Positions 1-9,533 of a DNA stretch of 64,000 bases are shown in pieces; the first letter of the stretch is position 1; every line of letters starts with the position of its first letter. A model generated the notes under the pieces. It saw nothing but the letters and a program-made list of their open reading frames with translations, was not told where the DNA came from and made no database searches. Both the position numbers and the translations under genes were made by a program. Source of the stretch: Anderseniella sp963759095 (GTDB taxonomy: Bacteria > Pseudomonadota > Alphaproteobacteria > Rhizobiales > Aestuariivirgaceae); the NCBI GenBank assembly GCA_963759095.1, contig CAVWYF010000038.1, positions 38,314 through 102,313 of the forward strand. Reading direction: 5' to 3'.

Positions 1-54
1 TTTGCGTCGTTCATTGAAGCCGCGGTTGAGCAAAGCCGACTAGTGTAGGGTCAG

Positions 55-2679
55 ATGGATCGGATTTTCATGTCGTTGACGCGTGTGTGGCTGGTGCTGG
101 CACTGCTGTTGGCGGGTTCTGTGGTTGCAACTGCACAAACCGGCGGCCTGAGCGACATACTGTCGACCGGGCAATCCGAGCGGAAAGCCGAAGAAAAAGC
201 TGAAGAAAATACAGTCAAGCCTCGGGCCGGACAGCCGGCTAAGGCACAGGCTGAAACAGGGGATGAAGTGTTAGCCGAACAGGCAGCCAAGTCACGAGCT
301 GATCCGGCAGTGGCAGAGGCAGCGTTGCCGGCCGGTATTACGGAAGCTGCCGGCAAAGCCCGGCGGGTGGCTGCCGACATAAGCAAGACCCTCGAAGACC
401 TGAAAGGCAAGCTTGCCGATCCGTCCCTGCCGGCAGGTGAGCTGGCAGAGGCGCGCGAGCAACTTGAGATTGTGCGTGAACGGGCCAAGCTTGTGGACCT
501 TGAGCTGACGTCTCCCTTGGCGCAGATGGAAGCCCAGGTGAGCAGGCTCGGGCCGGCACCGAAAGACGGTGAGACGGAGCCTGAAACCGTTGCCACTCAG
601 CGTGCTGAACTTGAGCGTGTGCGCGGCGTGCTGCTGGGCGCACGTGCCGAGCTGGCACTTGCGGCGGGTGCGGCAGATCAGCTTGCCAGCCAGGCCGGAC
701 AGCTTGAGCGGACCCGCTATTTTGACAGGCTGTTCAAACACGAAAAATCAATTCTGGCACCAAGCCTGTGGACGGAGGGTATCGCCAGGGCTCCTGACAT
801 CTGGGCTCGCACGACGCGGCTGGCCAACGGCTACTACACGCTGATTGCGGAGAACAATGGCGCATGGATGGCGTGGCTGCTGCTGGTCGCATTCGTCGTA
901 CTTGCCGCGGGCGGCTATCATGCCTGCCGGGCACTGGCTCATCGGGTGCGGGCGGGAAGGGCGCCAAACGGAGAACTCGGGAAGCTGGTTCGGGTGGTGG
1001 CTACGCCGGTGGGCTATGCACTGATCGCCGTTGTCACCACAGCTGTCTTCGGCTTGCTCTTGTTTCAGTTAGGAGCAGAATCCCCGCGAATTGAACAAAT
1101 CTATTGGGCATTCGCCATGATGATGGTGATGTTCGCATTTACCCGGGGGCTGGCCAGATCCATTCTGTCGCCCACGCGACCGGACTGGCGCATAGCCAAC
1201 CTGTCCAGCCAGGCAGCCCAGAAGTGGCTCAACCTGCTGACGATTTCGCTTGTCGTTATGGCGGTCGCCTATCTCGTCAATCAGCTGCTGCTGGTGGTGA
1301 ATTTGTCAGAAGAGATGCAGCCGCTGCGCCGAGCCATCGTGCTGCCAGCGCTGATGATCATTATTGTTCGGCTGATCCTGGTTGCCCAGCGTGACCGTCG
1401 CAGCAGTGATGGCGCGCAAGGCAAACCGGCTTATTTTTCCTGGGCATCCTATTTGATTCAGCCCATCTGGCTGCTGGTGATTGCAACCGGACTCGCGTTG
1501 ATTACCGGGTATTTGACCTTGGCCAGTTACATGATCGCCAACGTTGTTGTTATCGGTACCGCGGTGAGCTTCCTGTACTGCATACGCCGTCTTGCAGATG
1601 CTTTCGTGGCGCAGAGCATCTCGGAGGGCAGCCGCATATCAAATACGCTGAAACATACGTTTTCCATGTCGGAGCAAGGTATCAAGCGGGCAGGTATCGC
1701 GCTCAATGCTTTTGTTGATTTCACCCTTCTGCTGCTCGGCCTGCCGCTGCTGCTGACACTGACTGCCTTGTCGTGGGTGGACGTACGGAGTTGGTTTTCA
1801 ACGGCGTTTTTCGGCTTTGATATCGGCGACATAACCATTTCACTGTCGTCCATCCTGCTGGCCATCGGGGTTTTTGCAATCGGCCTGTTGCTGACCCGTT
1901 TGATCACCGGCTGGCTGGATCGCCGCATTCTGTCTGCCACAAATCTGGATGCTGGCGTGCGCAATTCTATCCGCACCGGAGCCAGTTATACCGCTACCAT
2001 TCTGGCACTTCTGGTGGCGTTCGCGGCTGCCGGCGTCAACTTCGGCAATATTGCCATCGTAGCCGGCGCCCTGTCGGTCGGTATCGGTTTCGGGCTGCAG
2101 TCCATCGTCAACAACTTCGTCTCCGGCCTTATCCTGCTGGCAGAACGGCCGATCAAGGTCGGTGACTGGGTGTCGGTGACGGCGGGTGAGGGCACGGTGA
2201 CGAAAATCAACGTGCGGGCCACCGAAATTGAAACCTTTGATCGCTGTTCGATCATTGTGCCAAATTCCAGCCTGATTTCAGATGCGGTGCAGAACTGGAC
2301 TCACGGCGACCTGATGGGACGCTGCAAGGTGCTGGTTGGCGTAAGTTATGATGCAGACCCGCAACAGGTGCATGACATATTGGTCAGGTGCGCAGAGGAT
2401 CATCCCCGCGCCATGGCCTATCCGCTGCCTTCCGTTTTGTTCAAGGATTTCGGGGCCAGTTCGCTGGACTTCGAGGTGCGGGTGTTTATCAATGATGTGA
2501 ACTGGGTTGCCTTTGTTGCCAGTGAATTGCGGTTTTCAATTCACAAGGCACTCAAGGAAGCCGGCATCGAAATTCCGTTCCCGCAGCGCGACATCAATGT
2601 GCGTGGCTTCCAGGAAGCGGTTGCCGAGGCGGTACGGGCGGAAGCAAAGGCTGAATCCAAATTAAAGCCGAAAGGGTAG
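55..2679 (+). CDS. MscS-family mechanosensitive channel, large form
   Basis: Predicted inner-membrane mechanosensitive ion channel that would release solutes on hypo-osmotic shock. The 874-residue product is far longer than minimal MscS (about 290). It has a signal-like hydrophobic N-terminus (residues 5-28), a charged, probably coiled-coil periplasmic region to about residue 230, then roughly ten hydrophobic segments from about residue 270. The conserved MscS pore and beta domain lies near residues 670-760, recognised by the glycine/alanine-rich pore helix (GALSVGIGFGLQSIVNNF) followed by AERPIKVGDWV. This layout matches the large channels with a DUF3772-type periplasmic part. An alternative ATG lies at 70. 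The next gene starts 2 bases after the stop, so they are probably co-transcribed. Family assignment is firm; gating role is inferred. Confidence 0.93.
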   Translation: MDRIFMSLTRVWLVLALLLAGSVVATAQTGGLSDILSTGQSERKAEEKAEENTVKPRAGQPAKAQAETGDEVLAEQAAKSRADPAVAEAALPAGITEAAGKARRVAADISKTLEDLKGKLADPSLPAGELAEAREQLEIVRERAKLVDLELTSPLAQMEAQVSRLGPAPKDGETEPETVATQRAELERVRGVLLGARAELALAAGAADQLASQAGQLERTRYFDRLFKHEKSILAPSLWTEGIARAPDIWARTTRLANGYYTLIAENNGAWMAWLLLVAFVVLAAGGYHACRALAHRVRAGRAPNGELGKLVRVVATPVGYALIAVVTTAVFGLLLFQLGAESPRIEQIYWAFAMMMVMFAFTRGLARSILSPTRPDWRIANLSSQAAQKWLNLLTISLVVMAVAYLVNQLLLVVNLSEEMQPLRRAIVLPALMIIIVRLILVAQRDRRSSDGAQGKPAYFSWASYLIQPIWLLVIATGLALITGYLTLASYMIANVVVIGTAVSFLYCIRRLADAFVAQSISEGSRISNTLKHTFSMSEQGIKRAGIALNAFVDFTLLLLGLPLLLTLTALSWVDVRSWFSTAFFGFDIGDITISLSSILLAIGVFAIGLLLTRLITGWLDRRILSATNLDAGVRNSIRTGASYTATILALLVAFAAAGVNFGNIAIVAGALSVGIGFGLQSIVNNFVSGLILLAERPIKVGDWVSVTAGEGTVTKINVRATEIETFDRCSIIVPNSSLISDAVQNWTHGDLMGRCKVLVGVSYDADPQQVHDILVRCAEDHPRAMAYPLPSVLFKDFGASSLDFEVRVFINDVNWVAFVASELRFSIHKALKEAGIEIPFPQRDINVRGFQEAVAEAVRAEAKAESKLKPKG

Positions 2680-2681
2680 GT

Positions 2682-3552
2682 ATGGCTGGTCTCGATCACG
2701 TGGTTCACTGTACAAGCAACTTTGACGGTATGCGCACCACTATGGCCCAGATCGGTTTTACCCTGACGCCGCCTGCCGAACATCCGTTCGGCACCGGCAA
2801 TTCGCTGGTTCAACTCGACGGATTTTTCCTGGAATTCCTGCATCTGCCAAATCCGCACCTGTTGCCGCAGGTTGCCGCGGGCGAATTTGGATTTGCCGCC
2901 CACAACGCCGAATACCTGAAAGACGGTGGCGAAGGCATTTCAATGCTGGTGTTTGAAACCGCTGATGCCGCTGCCGAGCAGGCCCGGTTTGTCCGGGAAG
3001 GCCTGGACACCTACAAGACTTTCGATTTCTCCAGGCTGGCAAAACAGCCTGATGATGAAGAGGTGACGGTGGGTTTCTCGCTGGCCTTTGCAACCCACGC
3101 GGACATGCCCAGGGCAGCGTTTTTCTACTGCCAGCAGCATGCGCCGCAATATTTCTGGAAACCCGAGTATCAACGCCATGCCAATACAGCAGTTGCAATT
3201 GGTGAAGTTGCCATGGTCGCCGCCAACCCCTTGCACTATGCAGGTTTTCTGGAAAGCCTGAAGTCAGGGCGAGATGGTTGTGTCTGCAGACAATATTGTG
3301 CGGGTCAAGACGCCGCGCGGGGCCTTGGCCATGTATTCTCCGGCTGCCTTCGAGACAGCTTACGGGTTTGCGGCGCCGTCACTTGCCGACGGACCGGTGC
3401 TGGCCGGATACCGCATTCAAGTGGCAAACCGGGAAGTGGCCCTGAACCAGCTTGATGCCGCTCATGTTTCGTGGCGCGAGACGCCGTCTGGTCATGCAAT
3501 CGGGCCGGATGTGGCGTCGGGTGCCGTCATGGCGTTTTCAGAGGTTTTCTGA
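2682..3552 (+). pseudogene. VOC/glyoxalase-like domain protein, single-base frameshift
   Basis: Metal-dependent VOC-superfamily protein of the Glyoxalase_3 kind: it begins MAGLDHVVHC and carries a second half-domain. The reading frame from 2682 is good through HYAGFLESL at about 3260. It then turns into Arg/Cys-rich nonsense ending at 3455. The expected C-terminal half (SADNIVRVKTPRGALAMYSP, then LAGYRIQVANREVAL) continues in the +1 frame to a stop at 3552. One extra base near 3259-3265 explains this: removing one A gives ...ESLSQGEMVV. The gene is either a recent pseudogene or carries a sequencing indel. It sits between the channel gene and a thioesterase in a tight same-strand run. Substrate unknown. 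Confidence 0.8.
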
Positions 3553-3557
3553 CCAAC

Positions 3558-3986
3558 ATGCTGGATCCGAAACTGACAGGTTTGCAGAACCTCGACCGCC
3601 TGCGTGATGCGGGCGGACGGGCGCCGCTTGGCAGCCTGATGGATTTCCGGCTTGTGGACGCAGGCGACGGCTTTGCGGTTTTTGAAGGCAATCCCGGTGC
3701 AAAGCATTACAACCCGGCCGGCACGGTGCACGGCGGATGGATTTCCTCGATTCTCGACAGTGCCTTAGGCTGCGCAATTCATTCGCGGCTTGAAGCAGGC
3801 CAAGGCTATACGACAGTGGAGCTGAAGATCAACATGGTGCGTGCCCTGACTGATCAGACCGGACTGGTGACGGCACGTGGTGCCGTTATTCACCTGGGCC
3901 GCCGGGTGGCGACGTCGGATGCCAGGCTGGAAGATGCAAACGGCAGACTGCTGGCACACGGGTCGTGCACATGCATGATCTTGTAA
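3558..3986 (+). CDS. PaaI-family hotdog thioesterase
   Basis: Hotdog-fold acyl-CoA thioesterase of 142 residues, the usual size for the PaaI/YdiI family. The signature HYNPAGTVHGGWISSILDSA (asparagine, HGG and downstream aspartate) lies at about residues 46-65 and forms the active-site helix entrance. TVELKINMVRAL and the C-terminal GRRVATSDARL strand also fit. The ATG at 3558 follows the stop of the VOC gene by 5 bases. An open frame extends upstream, but only through the VOC coding region, so the later start is preferred. The acyl-CoA substrate cannot be told from sequence. PaaI itself works in phenylacetate degradation, but no paa genes are present here. Confidence 0.9.
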   Translation: MLDPKLTGLQNLDRLRDAGGRAPLGSLMDFRLVDAGDGFAVFEGNPGAKHYNPAGTVHGGWISSILDSALGCAIHSRLEAGQGYTTVELKINMVRALTDQTGLVTARGAVIHLGRRVATSDARLEDANGRLLAHGSCTCMIL

Positions 3987-4001
3987 GCATCTGCCTGTCT
4001 G

Positions 4002-5228
4002 ATGCACATCGTGATGTCTGAAACATCCATAGACACACTTGTTTTGGGCGCTGGTGCAGCGGGCATGATGTGTGCAATTCATGCAGCAAGTCGCGGTGGC
4101 CAGGTATTGATCATCGACCATGCCCGAAAACCGGGTGAGAAAATCCGCATAAGCGGTGGCGGGCGTTGTAATTTCACCAACTTGAACACGGCGCCGCAAA
4201 ACTTCATTTCAGGCAATCCGCATTTCGCCAAATCGGCGCTGAAACGCTATACGCAGCATGATTTTGTCACGCTGGTGCAACAGCACGGCATTGCCTTCCA
4301 CGAGAAAACTCTTGGCCAGCTTTTTTGTGACGGTTCAGCCACCGAGATCATCAATATGCTGCTGGCGGAAATGGCGAAGGCGGGTGTGGAGCTGCGGCTG
4401 GAGACCAGTGTCAGCGCGGTTCGCAAGACCGATACCGGATTTGAGGTTGAGCTTTCGACACACGGTCAACTGACACAGGTCTCGTGTCGCAATTTTGTGG
4501 TGGCGTGCGGCGGCAAGTCGATCCCGAAAATGGGGGCCAGCGGGTTTGGCTACCGGATTGCCGAGCAGTTCGGGCTGGCTGTCACCGAAACGCGGGCCGC
4601 TCTGGTGCCGCTAACCTTCTCTGAGGCCATGCTGGCCGCGTTCAAACCATTGGCTGGTGTGTCTGCAGACGCGGTGGTCAGTTGCGGCAAGGCAAAATTT
4701 GCCGAAGCGCTGTTGTTTACCCATCGCGGATTGTCCGGCCCCGCGATCCTGCAGATATCGTCCTACTGGCGGGAAACCAACCCTGTGATGGTGGACCTGT
4801 TGCCGGGGCGTGATGTGCTTGCCGAGCTGAAAAGTATGCGCAAGACTCATGGCAGGAAGGCCATTGCGACCATGGTTGGGGAGTTCCTGCCCAACCGGCT
4901 GGCGGGATACATTTGTGAAAACGCCGGTGTCACCGGCAATCTGGCGGACCTGTCCGACAAGGCCTTAATGGCTATATCGGCAGCCATCGGACAGTGGCAG
5001 ATTTACCCGGTCGGCACGGAAGGCTATCGCACGGCGGAAGTGACGCTCGGCGGTGTAGACACGCAAGGTTTGAGTTCGCGCACCATGCAGGCCACAGACG
5101 TGCCGGGTCTGTACTTTATAGGCGAAGTGGTCGATGTGACCGGTTGGCTGGGCGGATACAATTTCCAGTGGGCATGGTCGTCCGGCTGGGCGGCAGGCAC
5201 AGCCATAGCTGAGTTGGGACACGAGTGA
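4002..5228 (+). CDS. NAD(P)/FAD-dependent oxidoreductase, HI0933/BaiN family
   Basis: Flavoprotein of 408 residues from the HI0933/YhiN/BaiN family. The FAD-binding dinucleotide motif (LVLGAGAAGMMCAIHAA) is near the N-terminus. It is followed by the family hallmark ISGGGRCNFTNLN and a C-terminal GLYFIGEVVDVTGWLGGYNF motif that closes the FAD site. Gut BaiN reduces bile-acid intermediates, but most members have no known substrate, so no reaction is assigned. Start choice is uncertain: ATG 4002 gives MHIVMSETS, and ATG 4014 (MSETS) is an equally good start that lies closer to the first beta strand. The stop overlaps the start of the next gene, which suggests translational coupling. Confidence 0.9.
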   Translation: MHIVMSETSIDTLVLGAGAAGMMCAIHAASRGGQVLIIDHARKPGEKIRISGGGRCNFTNLNTAPQNFISGNPHFAKSALKRYTQHDFVTLVQQHGIAFHEKTLGQLFCDGSATEIINMLLAEMAKAGVELRLETSVSAVRKTDTGFEVELSTHGQLTQVSCRNFVVACGGKSIPKMGASGFGYRIAEQFGLAVTETRAALVPLTFSEAMLAAFKPLAGVSADAVVSCGKAKFAEALLFTHRGLSGPAILQISSYWRETNPVMVDLLPGRDVLAELKSMRKTHGRKAIATMVGEFLPNRLAGYICENAGVTGNLADLSDKALMAISAAIGQWQIYPVGTEGYRTAEVTLGGVDTQGLSSRTMQATDVPGLYFIGEVVDVTGWLGGYNFQWAWSSGWAAGTAIAELGHE

Positions 5229-5935
5229 TGAGTGATCGGACGAATGAACTTGGACAGCCAATCGGGTTTCAGGTGCCGGACTGGAGCCCCTGTCCCAGGC
5301 CGCCGCGCGAACCCATGCAGGGGCGCTACGTGCGGCTGGAGCCGATCAATGCGGCAGCCCATGCGCAGGATCTGTTTGAAGCGTTCGCAGCCGACAGCGA
5401 AAACCGCATCTGGACCTACTTGCCGTACGGGCCGTTTGCCAATGTTGATGACTGCCGCGGCTGGATAGAGAAGACCTGCCTCGGGGATGATCCGCTGTTT
5501 CACACTATCATTGACGGCGGCATGGGCAGGGCGGTCGGCGTGGCCAGTTATCTGCGCATTGAGCCCGCTGTTGGCGTGATTGAGGTCGGTCATATCAATT
5601 ATGCACCGGCGCTGCAGAAGACGCGCGGCGCCACCGAAGCCATGTACCTGATGATGCGCCGGGTGTTTGGCGAGCTTGGCTATCGCAGATACGAGTGGAA
5701 ATGCGATGCGCTAAATGCAGGCTCGTGCGCTGCCGCTGGACGATTGGGTTTTACGTACGAAGGCCAATTCCGTCAGGCCACCATGTACAAGGGCCGCAAC
5801 CGGGATACCAACTGGTATGCAATACTGGACACCGAGTGGCCAGCGCTGGAGCGTGCCTATGAAACGTGGTTGGAGCCGTCAAATTTTGACGAAGCGGGGA
5901 TGCAGAAGGTTAGCCTTGCCAGTCTAATGGCTTAG
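5228..5935 (+). CDS. GNAT-family N-acetyltransferase, RimJ/RimL-like
   Basis: About 235-residue acetyltransferase of the RimJ/RimL branch. Visible hallmarks are the N-terminal GRYVRLEPIN strand, EVGHINYAPALQKTRGATEA (equivalent to the acetyl-CoA binding loop) at about residues 118-137, and the C-terminal YEWKCDALNAGSCAAAGRLG and FTYEGQFRQA segments. Members acetylate protein N-termini, amino sugars or antibiotics; no substrate can be assigned. The ATG at 5228 overlaps the previous stop by one base (TGATG). A GTG at 5225 would add one residue. The stop codon TAG is the first three bases of a two-hairpin intergenic repeat. Confidence 0.9.
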   Translation: MSDRTNELGQPIGFQVPDWSPCPRPPREPMQGRYVRLEPINAAAHAQDLFEAFAADSENRIWTYLPYGPFANVDDCRGWIEKTCLGDDPLFHTIIDGGMGRAVGVASYLRIEPAVGVIEVGHINYAPALQKTRGATEAMYLMMRRVFGELGYRRYEWKCDALNAGSCAAAGRLGFTYEGQFRQATMYKGRNRDTNWYAILDTEWPALERAYETWLEPSNFDEAGMQKVSLASLMA

Positions 5936-6006
5936 AGCAACATGGGTTCAAATGAACTCATAAAGTTGCTCTAACACTCTAAAATCGATCAGGTTTATGA
6001 TCTAAT
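5933..6006 (+). repeat. Two-hairpin intergenic repeat, copy 1 (second hairpin deleted)
   Basis: Shares its first ~60 bases with the copies at 44067 and 51592: TAGAGCAAC, an ATGGGTTC/GAACTCAT hairpin, AAAGTTGCTCTA, then a CGATCAGGTTTATG stretch. The second hairpin is collapsed so that the repeat runs straight into its terminal TGATCTA. It lies between convergent genes. Its left end supplies the TAG stop of the acetyltransferase, and its right end supplies the stop of the nitroreductase on the minus strand. Confidence 0.85.
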
Positions 6007-6694
6007 CCAGCACAGTCAGTATCTCACGCATCGGTTTCTTGATGGTGGCTGCTTTCGGGATGGTGGCAGTCGCGGCGGCATGGCCAACGGCGATGATCAT
6101 GACCGGTTTTTCCGATGCGGGCCGGTTGAGCAACGGGTTCAGGAACTTCATCGGGTTCGGTGTGTGGATCAGGGATGACAGGCCGGCCAGGTGCAAAGCG
6201 GCGATCAGGAAACCGGTGGCCAGGCCGACGCTTTCCGGCACGTAATAGTTCTTGTAGCGCGAACCATTATCGAACTCGCCCCAGCGCTGGGCAAACACAG
6301 TGATCAGCCACGGGGCAGTCTCAAGATGGGGCTTGTCGGGTCCGGTGCCGATGGGCTCCAGTGCCTTTATCCATTCATCACCGGCGGATCCGCCGTAAAA
6401 ATTGCGCTCTTCTTCTTCTGCCGCCTGGCGGATCTGCTGCTTGATGTCCGGATTGGTGACGGCCACGAAATGCCACGGCTGGTGGTTGGCACCCGATGGT
6501 GCGCGGCCTGCTGCTGCGATGCAGGTCTCGATAACATCTCGTGGCACCGGTGTATCTGCAAAATCGCGTATTGTGTGCCTGGTCTTCATGGTTTCCAGAA
6601 AGGAGCAAGCAGCAGCAAGGCTGTCGGCATCGCCCAGTGGATCGCGCCCAATCAGCGGCACAGCTTCGTACTTCAAGGTGTCTTTGGAGATCAT
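6002..6694 (-). CDS. Nitroreductase-family flavoprotein
   Basis: FMN-dependent oxidoreductase of the nitroreductase superfamily, about 230 residues. The FMN-phosphate binding segment TRHTIRDFAD, the IAAAGRAPSGANHQPWHFV motif, and the later YYVPESVGLATGFLIAALHLAGL helix are clear. The pattern most resembles the branch that includes iodotyrosine-deiodinase-like proteins (ETAPWLITVF, KNYYVPESVG), though this cannot settle the substrate. The ATG at 6694 (MISKDTLKYEAVP) is preferred over an in-frame ATG at 6754. The last bases overlap repeat copy 1, which provides the stop codon. It converges with the acetyltransferase gene. Confidence 0.9.
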   Translation of the reverse strand: MISKDTLKYEAVPLIGRDPLGDADSLAAACSFLETMKTRHTIRDFADTPVPRDVIETCIAAAGRAPSGANHQPWHFVAVTNPDIKQQIRQAAEEEERNFYGGSAGDEWIKALEPIGTGPDKPHLETAPWLITVFAQRWGEFDNGSRYKNYYVPESVGLATGFLIAALHLAGLSSLIHTPNPMKFLNPLLNRPASEKPVMIIAVGHAAATATIPKAATIKKPMREILTVLD

Positions 6695-6879
6695 GGCGGG
6701 CAAATTCCTGTATCGGTCGCGCTGCGAATCATGCAATTTTTCACAAAGCCGCAACCGGGCGTTAACCTTGTTGCGGCATCGTTCGGCGTTATTGTGGTGG
6801 CATTTCGGGACTGGAACCCGATATCCAGCCTGTCTGGAAATGCTCGTGTGAGTGAAGCGTAATGTGTGGAGACACCTGT

Positions 6880-7506
6880 ATGTTGGCGGTGAAGCAAGAG
6901 CCGGAAGCGGCTGATTTCTGGGGCTGGTTTGAAGACAACGAGGCCCTTCTGGCCGAACTGGCCGTCAAGCTTGATGACATGACTATGGATGAACTGGAGC
7001 CTGTTCTGGATGAACTGGCGATGGAGGTTCATGATGTTGATGATCGGTTGTTTGCCGAACTTGATGTCACCGAAGATGGATCGCCCGTGCTGTTGATTAC
7101 CGCTGAAGGCGACCGCGAAGCTCTGTTGGCGGCGCGCGATCTGGTGGCTTTTGCACCCGGGCACAAGGACTGGGTGTTCAAGGCATTGCGCGAGCGTGAA
7201 GAGCTGAGCGACCATCTGGCTCTGCCGGGCGGCGGTGAAATCGATATCCGTGAAGCCGTATTCGTGCTGGAAGTGAACGAAGGCAAGGCAGAAATTGCCA
7301 TTGGCCTTGATGACTGGGACGACAAGCGTGCCGAAGACTACAGCCTTGCAGCAGAAAATCTGGTGGAGATGGCTCTGGGTGAGGCTGATTATTCAGCCGG
7401 TGTTTCCGGTGTCATGGCACTGCCGCTGCAGGACCTGGCCGAAGAAGCCGATCCGTGGCCGCTGAAAGCGCTCACGAGTGAATTTGACAATCAGCTCGGG
7501 GCCTAG
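6880..7506 (+). CDS. Acidic protein of unknown function
   Basis: About 208 residues, strongly acidic, with no signal peptide or membrane segment, so probably cytoplasmic. It opens with a FWGWFEDNEALLAEL motif. A middle segment, LLITAEGDREALLAARDLVA followed by FAPGHKDWVFKALRE, resembles uncharacterised proteins that share an aromatic 'FW.WF' start and a 'P...W.v.A' motif. No catalytic residues are evident and no function is assigned. A GGAG motif at 6867-6870 favours ATG 6880; ATG 6862 would add six residues. It stands alone between the divergent nitroreductase and enolase. Confidence 0.75.
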   Translation: MLAVKQEPEAADFWGWFEDNEALLAELAVKLDDMTMDELEPVLDELAMEVHDVDDRLFAELDVTEDGSPVLLITAEGDREALLAARDLVAFAPGHKDWVFKALREREELSDHLALPGGGEIDIREAVFVLEVNEGKAEIAIGLDDWDDKRAEDYSLAAENLVEMALGEADYSAGVSGVMALPLQDLAEEADPWPLKALTSEFDNQLGA

Positions 7507-7769
7507 TTTAGCGCTCACGCCAGCAGCCTGACGGCTGCGCTCCGCGGGGGCGCACTTCGTGCGGCGGCCGGTCGGCTTTGCCTCGGCACTTCGCGCCTCG
7601 GTAGGGAGATCATCACTACGGTTATTCAAAGTCGGAGAACGGCCTGAGCGAAGCGAAGGAAGCTGTTCGACCAAAAAACAATTCGCTCGTGCCGGATAAA
7701 CTCTGGTGCGGGCGTTGCTTTATATGCGCCTTCAACATTCTCAACCGATCTGAGGGGCTTTAGCATTCC

Positions 7770-9050
7770 ATGACCGAAATCGTCCACGTACACGCGCGCG
7801 AAATTCTCGACAGCCGGGGCAACCCGACCGTGGAGGTGGATGTGGCGCTGGCAGACGGGTCTTTCGGGCGGGCTGCGGTCCCGTCTGGTGCGTCGACTGG
7901 TGCACATGAGGCGGTGGAACTGCGCGATGGTAACAAGAAGCGTTATCTCGGCAAGGGCGTCACCAAGGCGGTGGCAGCGGTCAACGGCAAGATCAGCGAC
8001 GCCATACTGGGCCATGACGGTGAAGACCAGACGCTGGTTGATGATGTGATGATCGAACTGGACGGCACCCCCAACAAGGCCAAGCTGGGGGCGAACGCCA
8101 TTCTGGGCGTATCATTGGCCGTGGCAAAAGCGGCCGCGCAAGCCTGCGGCCAGCCCCTGTATCGCTATGTGGGCGGCACGTCCGCCCGGGTATTGCCCGT
8201 GCCGATGATGAACATCATCAATGGCGGTGCGCATGCCGACAATCCGATCGACTTTCAGGAATTCATGATCATGCCGGTGGGCGCATCGTCCCTTGCCGAG
8301 GCCGTGCGCATGGGCGCTGAAGTGTTCCACACGCTGAAAGGCGAACTGAAGAAAGCCGGTCATAACACCAATGTGGGCGATGAGGGTGGCTTTGCACCCG
8401 ACCTGCCGTCTGCTGAGGCTTCGCTTGATTTCATTATGGAAGCCTGCGCGAAAGCCGGGTTCAAGGCCGGCAATGACATGTACCTGGCGCTCGATTGTGC
8501 CGCGTCGGAGTTCTACAAGGCCAAGAAATATGATTACGAAGGAGAAGGCGTGAAGCGGTCGTCGTCGGACCAGGCACACTACCTGGCCAAGCTGGCCAAC
8601 GACTACCCGATCATCTCCATTGAAGACGGCATGCATGAAGACGACTGGAAGGGTTGGAAGGAATTGACTGACCTGGCCGGCAGCAAGTGCCAACTGGTTG
8701 GTGATGATCTGTTTGTCACCAATCCTGAGCGCCTCAAGACGGGCATCGACAAGGGCGTGGCCAACTCTATCCTCGTCAAGGTCAATCAGATCGGCTCGCT
8801 GACAGAAACACTGGCTGCCGTAGATATGGCACACCGGGCCGGCTACACCGCAGTGATGTCGCATCGCTCCGGAGAAACCGAAGACGTGACCATTGCCGAT
8901 CTGGCCGTCGCGACAAATTGCGGGCAGATCAAGACCGGTTCACTGGCGCGATCTGACCGGCTGGCCAAGTACAACCAACTCATCCGTATTGAAGAAGAAC
9001 TTGGCTCGCAGGCTGTTTATGCGGGCCGCGGAATTCTGAAACAGAGATGA
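7770..9050 (+). CDS. eno: Enolase
   Basis: Phosphopyruvate hydratase, which converts 2-phosphoglycerate to phosphoenolpyruvate in glycolysis and gluconeogenesis. The 426-residue length is normal. The N-terminal IVHVHAREILDSRGNPTVEV is typical. Mg-binding and catalytic regions are visible: IIPNGGAHADN-like (NIINGGAHADNPIDFQEFMI), SIEDGMHEDDW, GDDLFVTNPERL, the catalytic lysine in NSILVKVNQIGSL, and SHRSGETED. It heads the run eno-ftsB-pdhA-pdhB-pdhC-lpd, which is the conserved order in Hyphomicrobiales. About 260 bases of non-coding sequence precede it, in which no clear regulatory motif was recognised. Confidence 0.98.
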   Translation: MTEIVHVHAREILDSRGNPTVEVDVALADGSFGRAAVPSGASTGAHEAVELRDGNKKRYLGKGVTKAVAAVNGKISDAILGHDGEDQTLVDDVMIELDGTPNKAKLGANAILGVSLAVAKAAAQACGQPLYRYVGGTSARVLPVPMMNIINGGAHADNPIDFQEFMIMPVGASSLAEAVRMGAEVFHTLKGELKKAGHNTNVGDEGGFAPDLPSAEASLDFIMEACAKAGFKAGNDMYLALDCAASEFYKAKKYDYEGEGVKRSSSDQAHYLAKLANDYPIISIEDGMHEDDWKGWKELTDLAGSKCQLVGDDLFVTNPERLKTGIDKGVANSILVKVNQIGSLTETLAAVDMAHRAGYTAVMSHRSGETEDVTIADLAVATNCGQIKTGSLARSDRLAKYNQLIRIEEELGSQAVYAGRGILKQR

Positions 9051-9248
9051 CCCCGGGCCCGCGGCTCGTCGCGCTTGCAGCGACGCCGTCTATTGCGCAA
9101 TCTGCGCAATCTTAGGCCAGCGGCGGCTGGAGGGTTGAGGCACGGTTAGCAAATCATTAATGGCTTCATTGCTAGCTTCTGTTTTGTCCGGTAATGGATT
9201 CGCTGCTACCCGAAGGCCTAGTGCAGATCATGTTCAGAACTCCCGAAA

Positions 9249-9533
9249 TTGTTTGATGTGCTGGTGTTTGCCGGCTGTGTCGCCATGCTGTCTTTCTTCC
9301 ATTGGCATGCTTTCAAGGGACCGCGCAGCCTGGACAACCAAGCCCTCCAGGTGGCCAGACTCGAAGCTCATGAAGCTAAGCTTGCAAAAGTCAGGGCAAA
9401 GCGCGATGCTATCGAGGCACGCGTCAAACTTATGCGGCCTGAAAGCGTTGATCCGGACATGGCATCTCAACTGGTTCGTGAAAAGCTGGGTTATGAGCAA
9501 GTTAACTCAATTGTAGTTAATCTATCCAGGTGA
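9249..9533 (+). CDS. ftsB: FtsB/DivIC septum formation initiator
   Basis: Small bitopic cell-division protein that joins FtsL and FtsQ at the septum. The product has one N-terminal membrane segment (FDVLVFAGCVAMLSFF), then HAFKGPRSLDNQALQVARLE leading into a coiled coil, and a C-terminal PESVDPDMASQLVREKLGYE that is diagnostic for alphaproteobacterial DivIC/FtsB. Its place between eno and pdhA is conserved. The start is uncertain: TTG at 9249 gives 94 residues, with no ATG in frame upstream before a stop at 9219 and no strong ribosome-binding site. The usual basic cytoplasmic N-terminus is nearly absent, so the true start may be an unseen alternative codon slightly upstream. Confidence 0.85.
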   Translation: MFDVLVFAGCVAMLSFFHWHAFKGPRSLDNQALQVARLEAHEAKLAKVRAKRDAIEARVKLMRPESVDPDMASQLVREKLGYEQVNSIVVNLSR

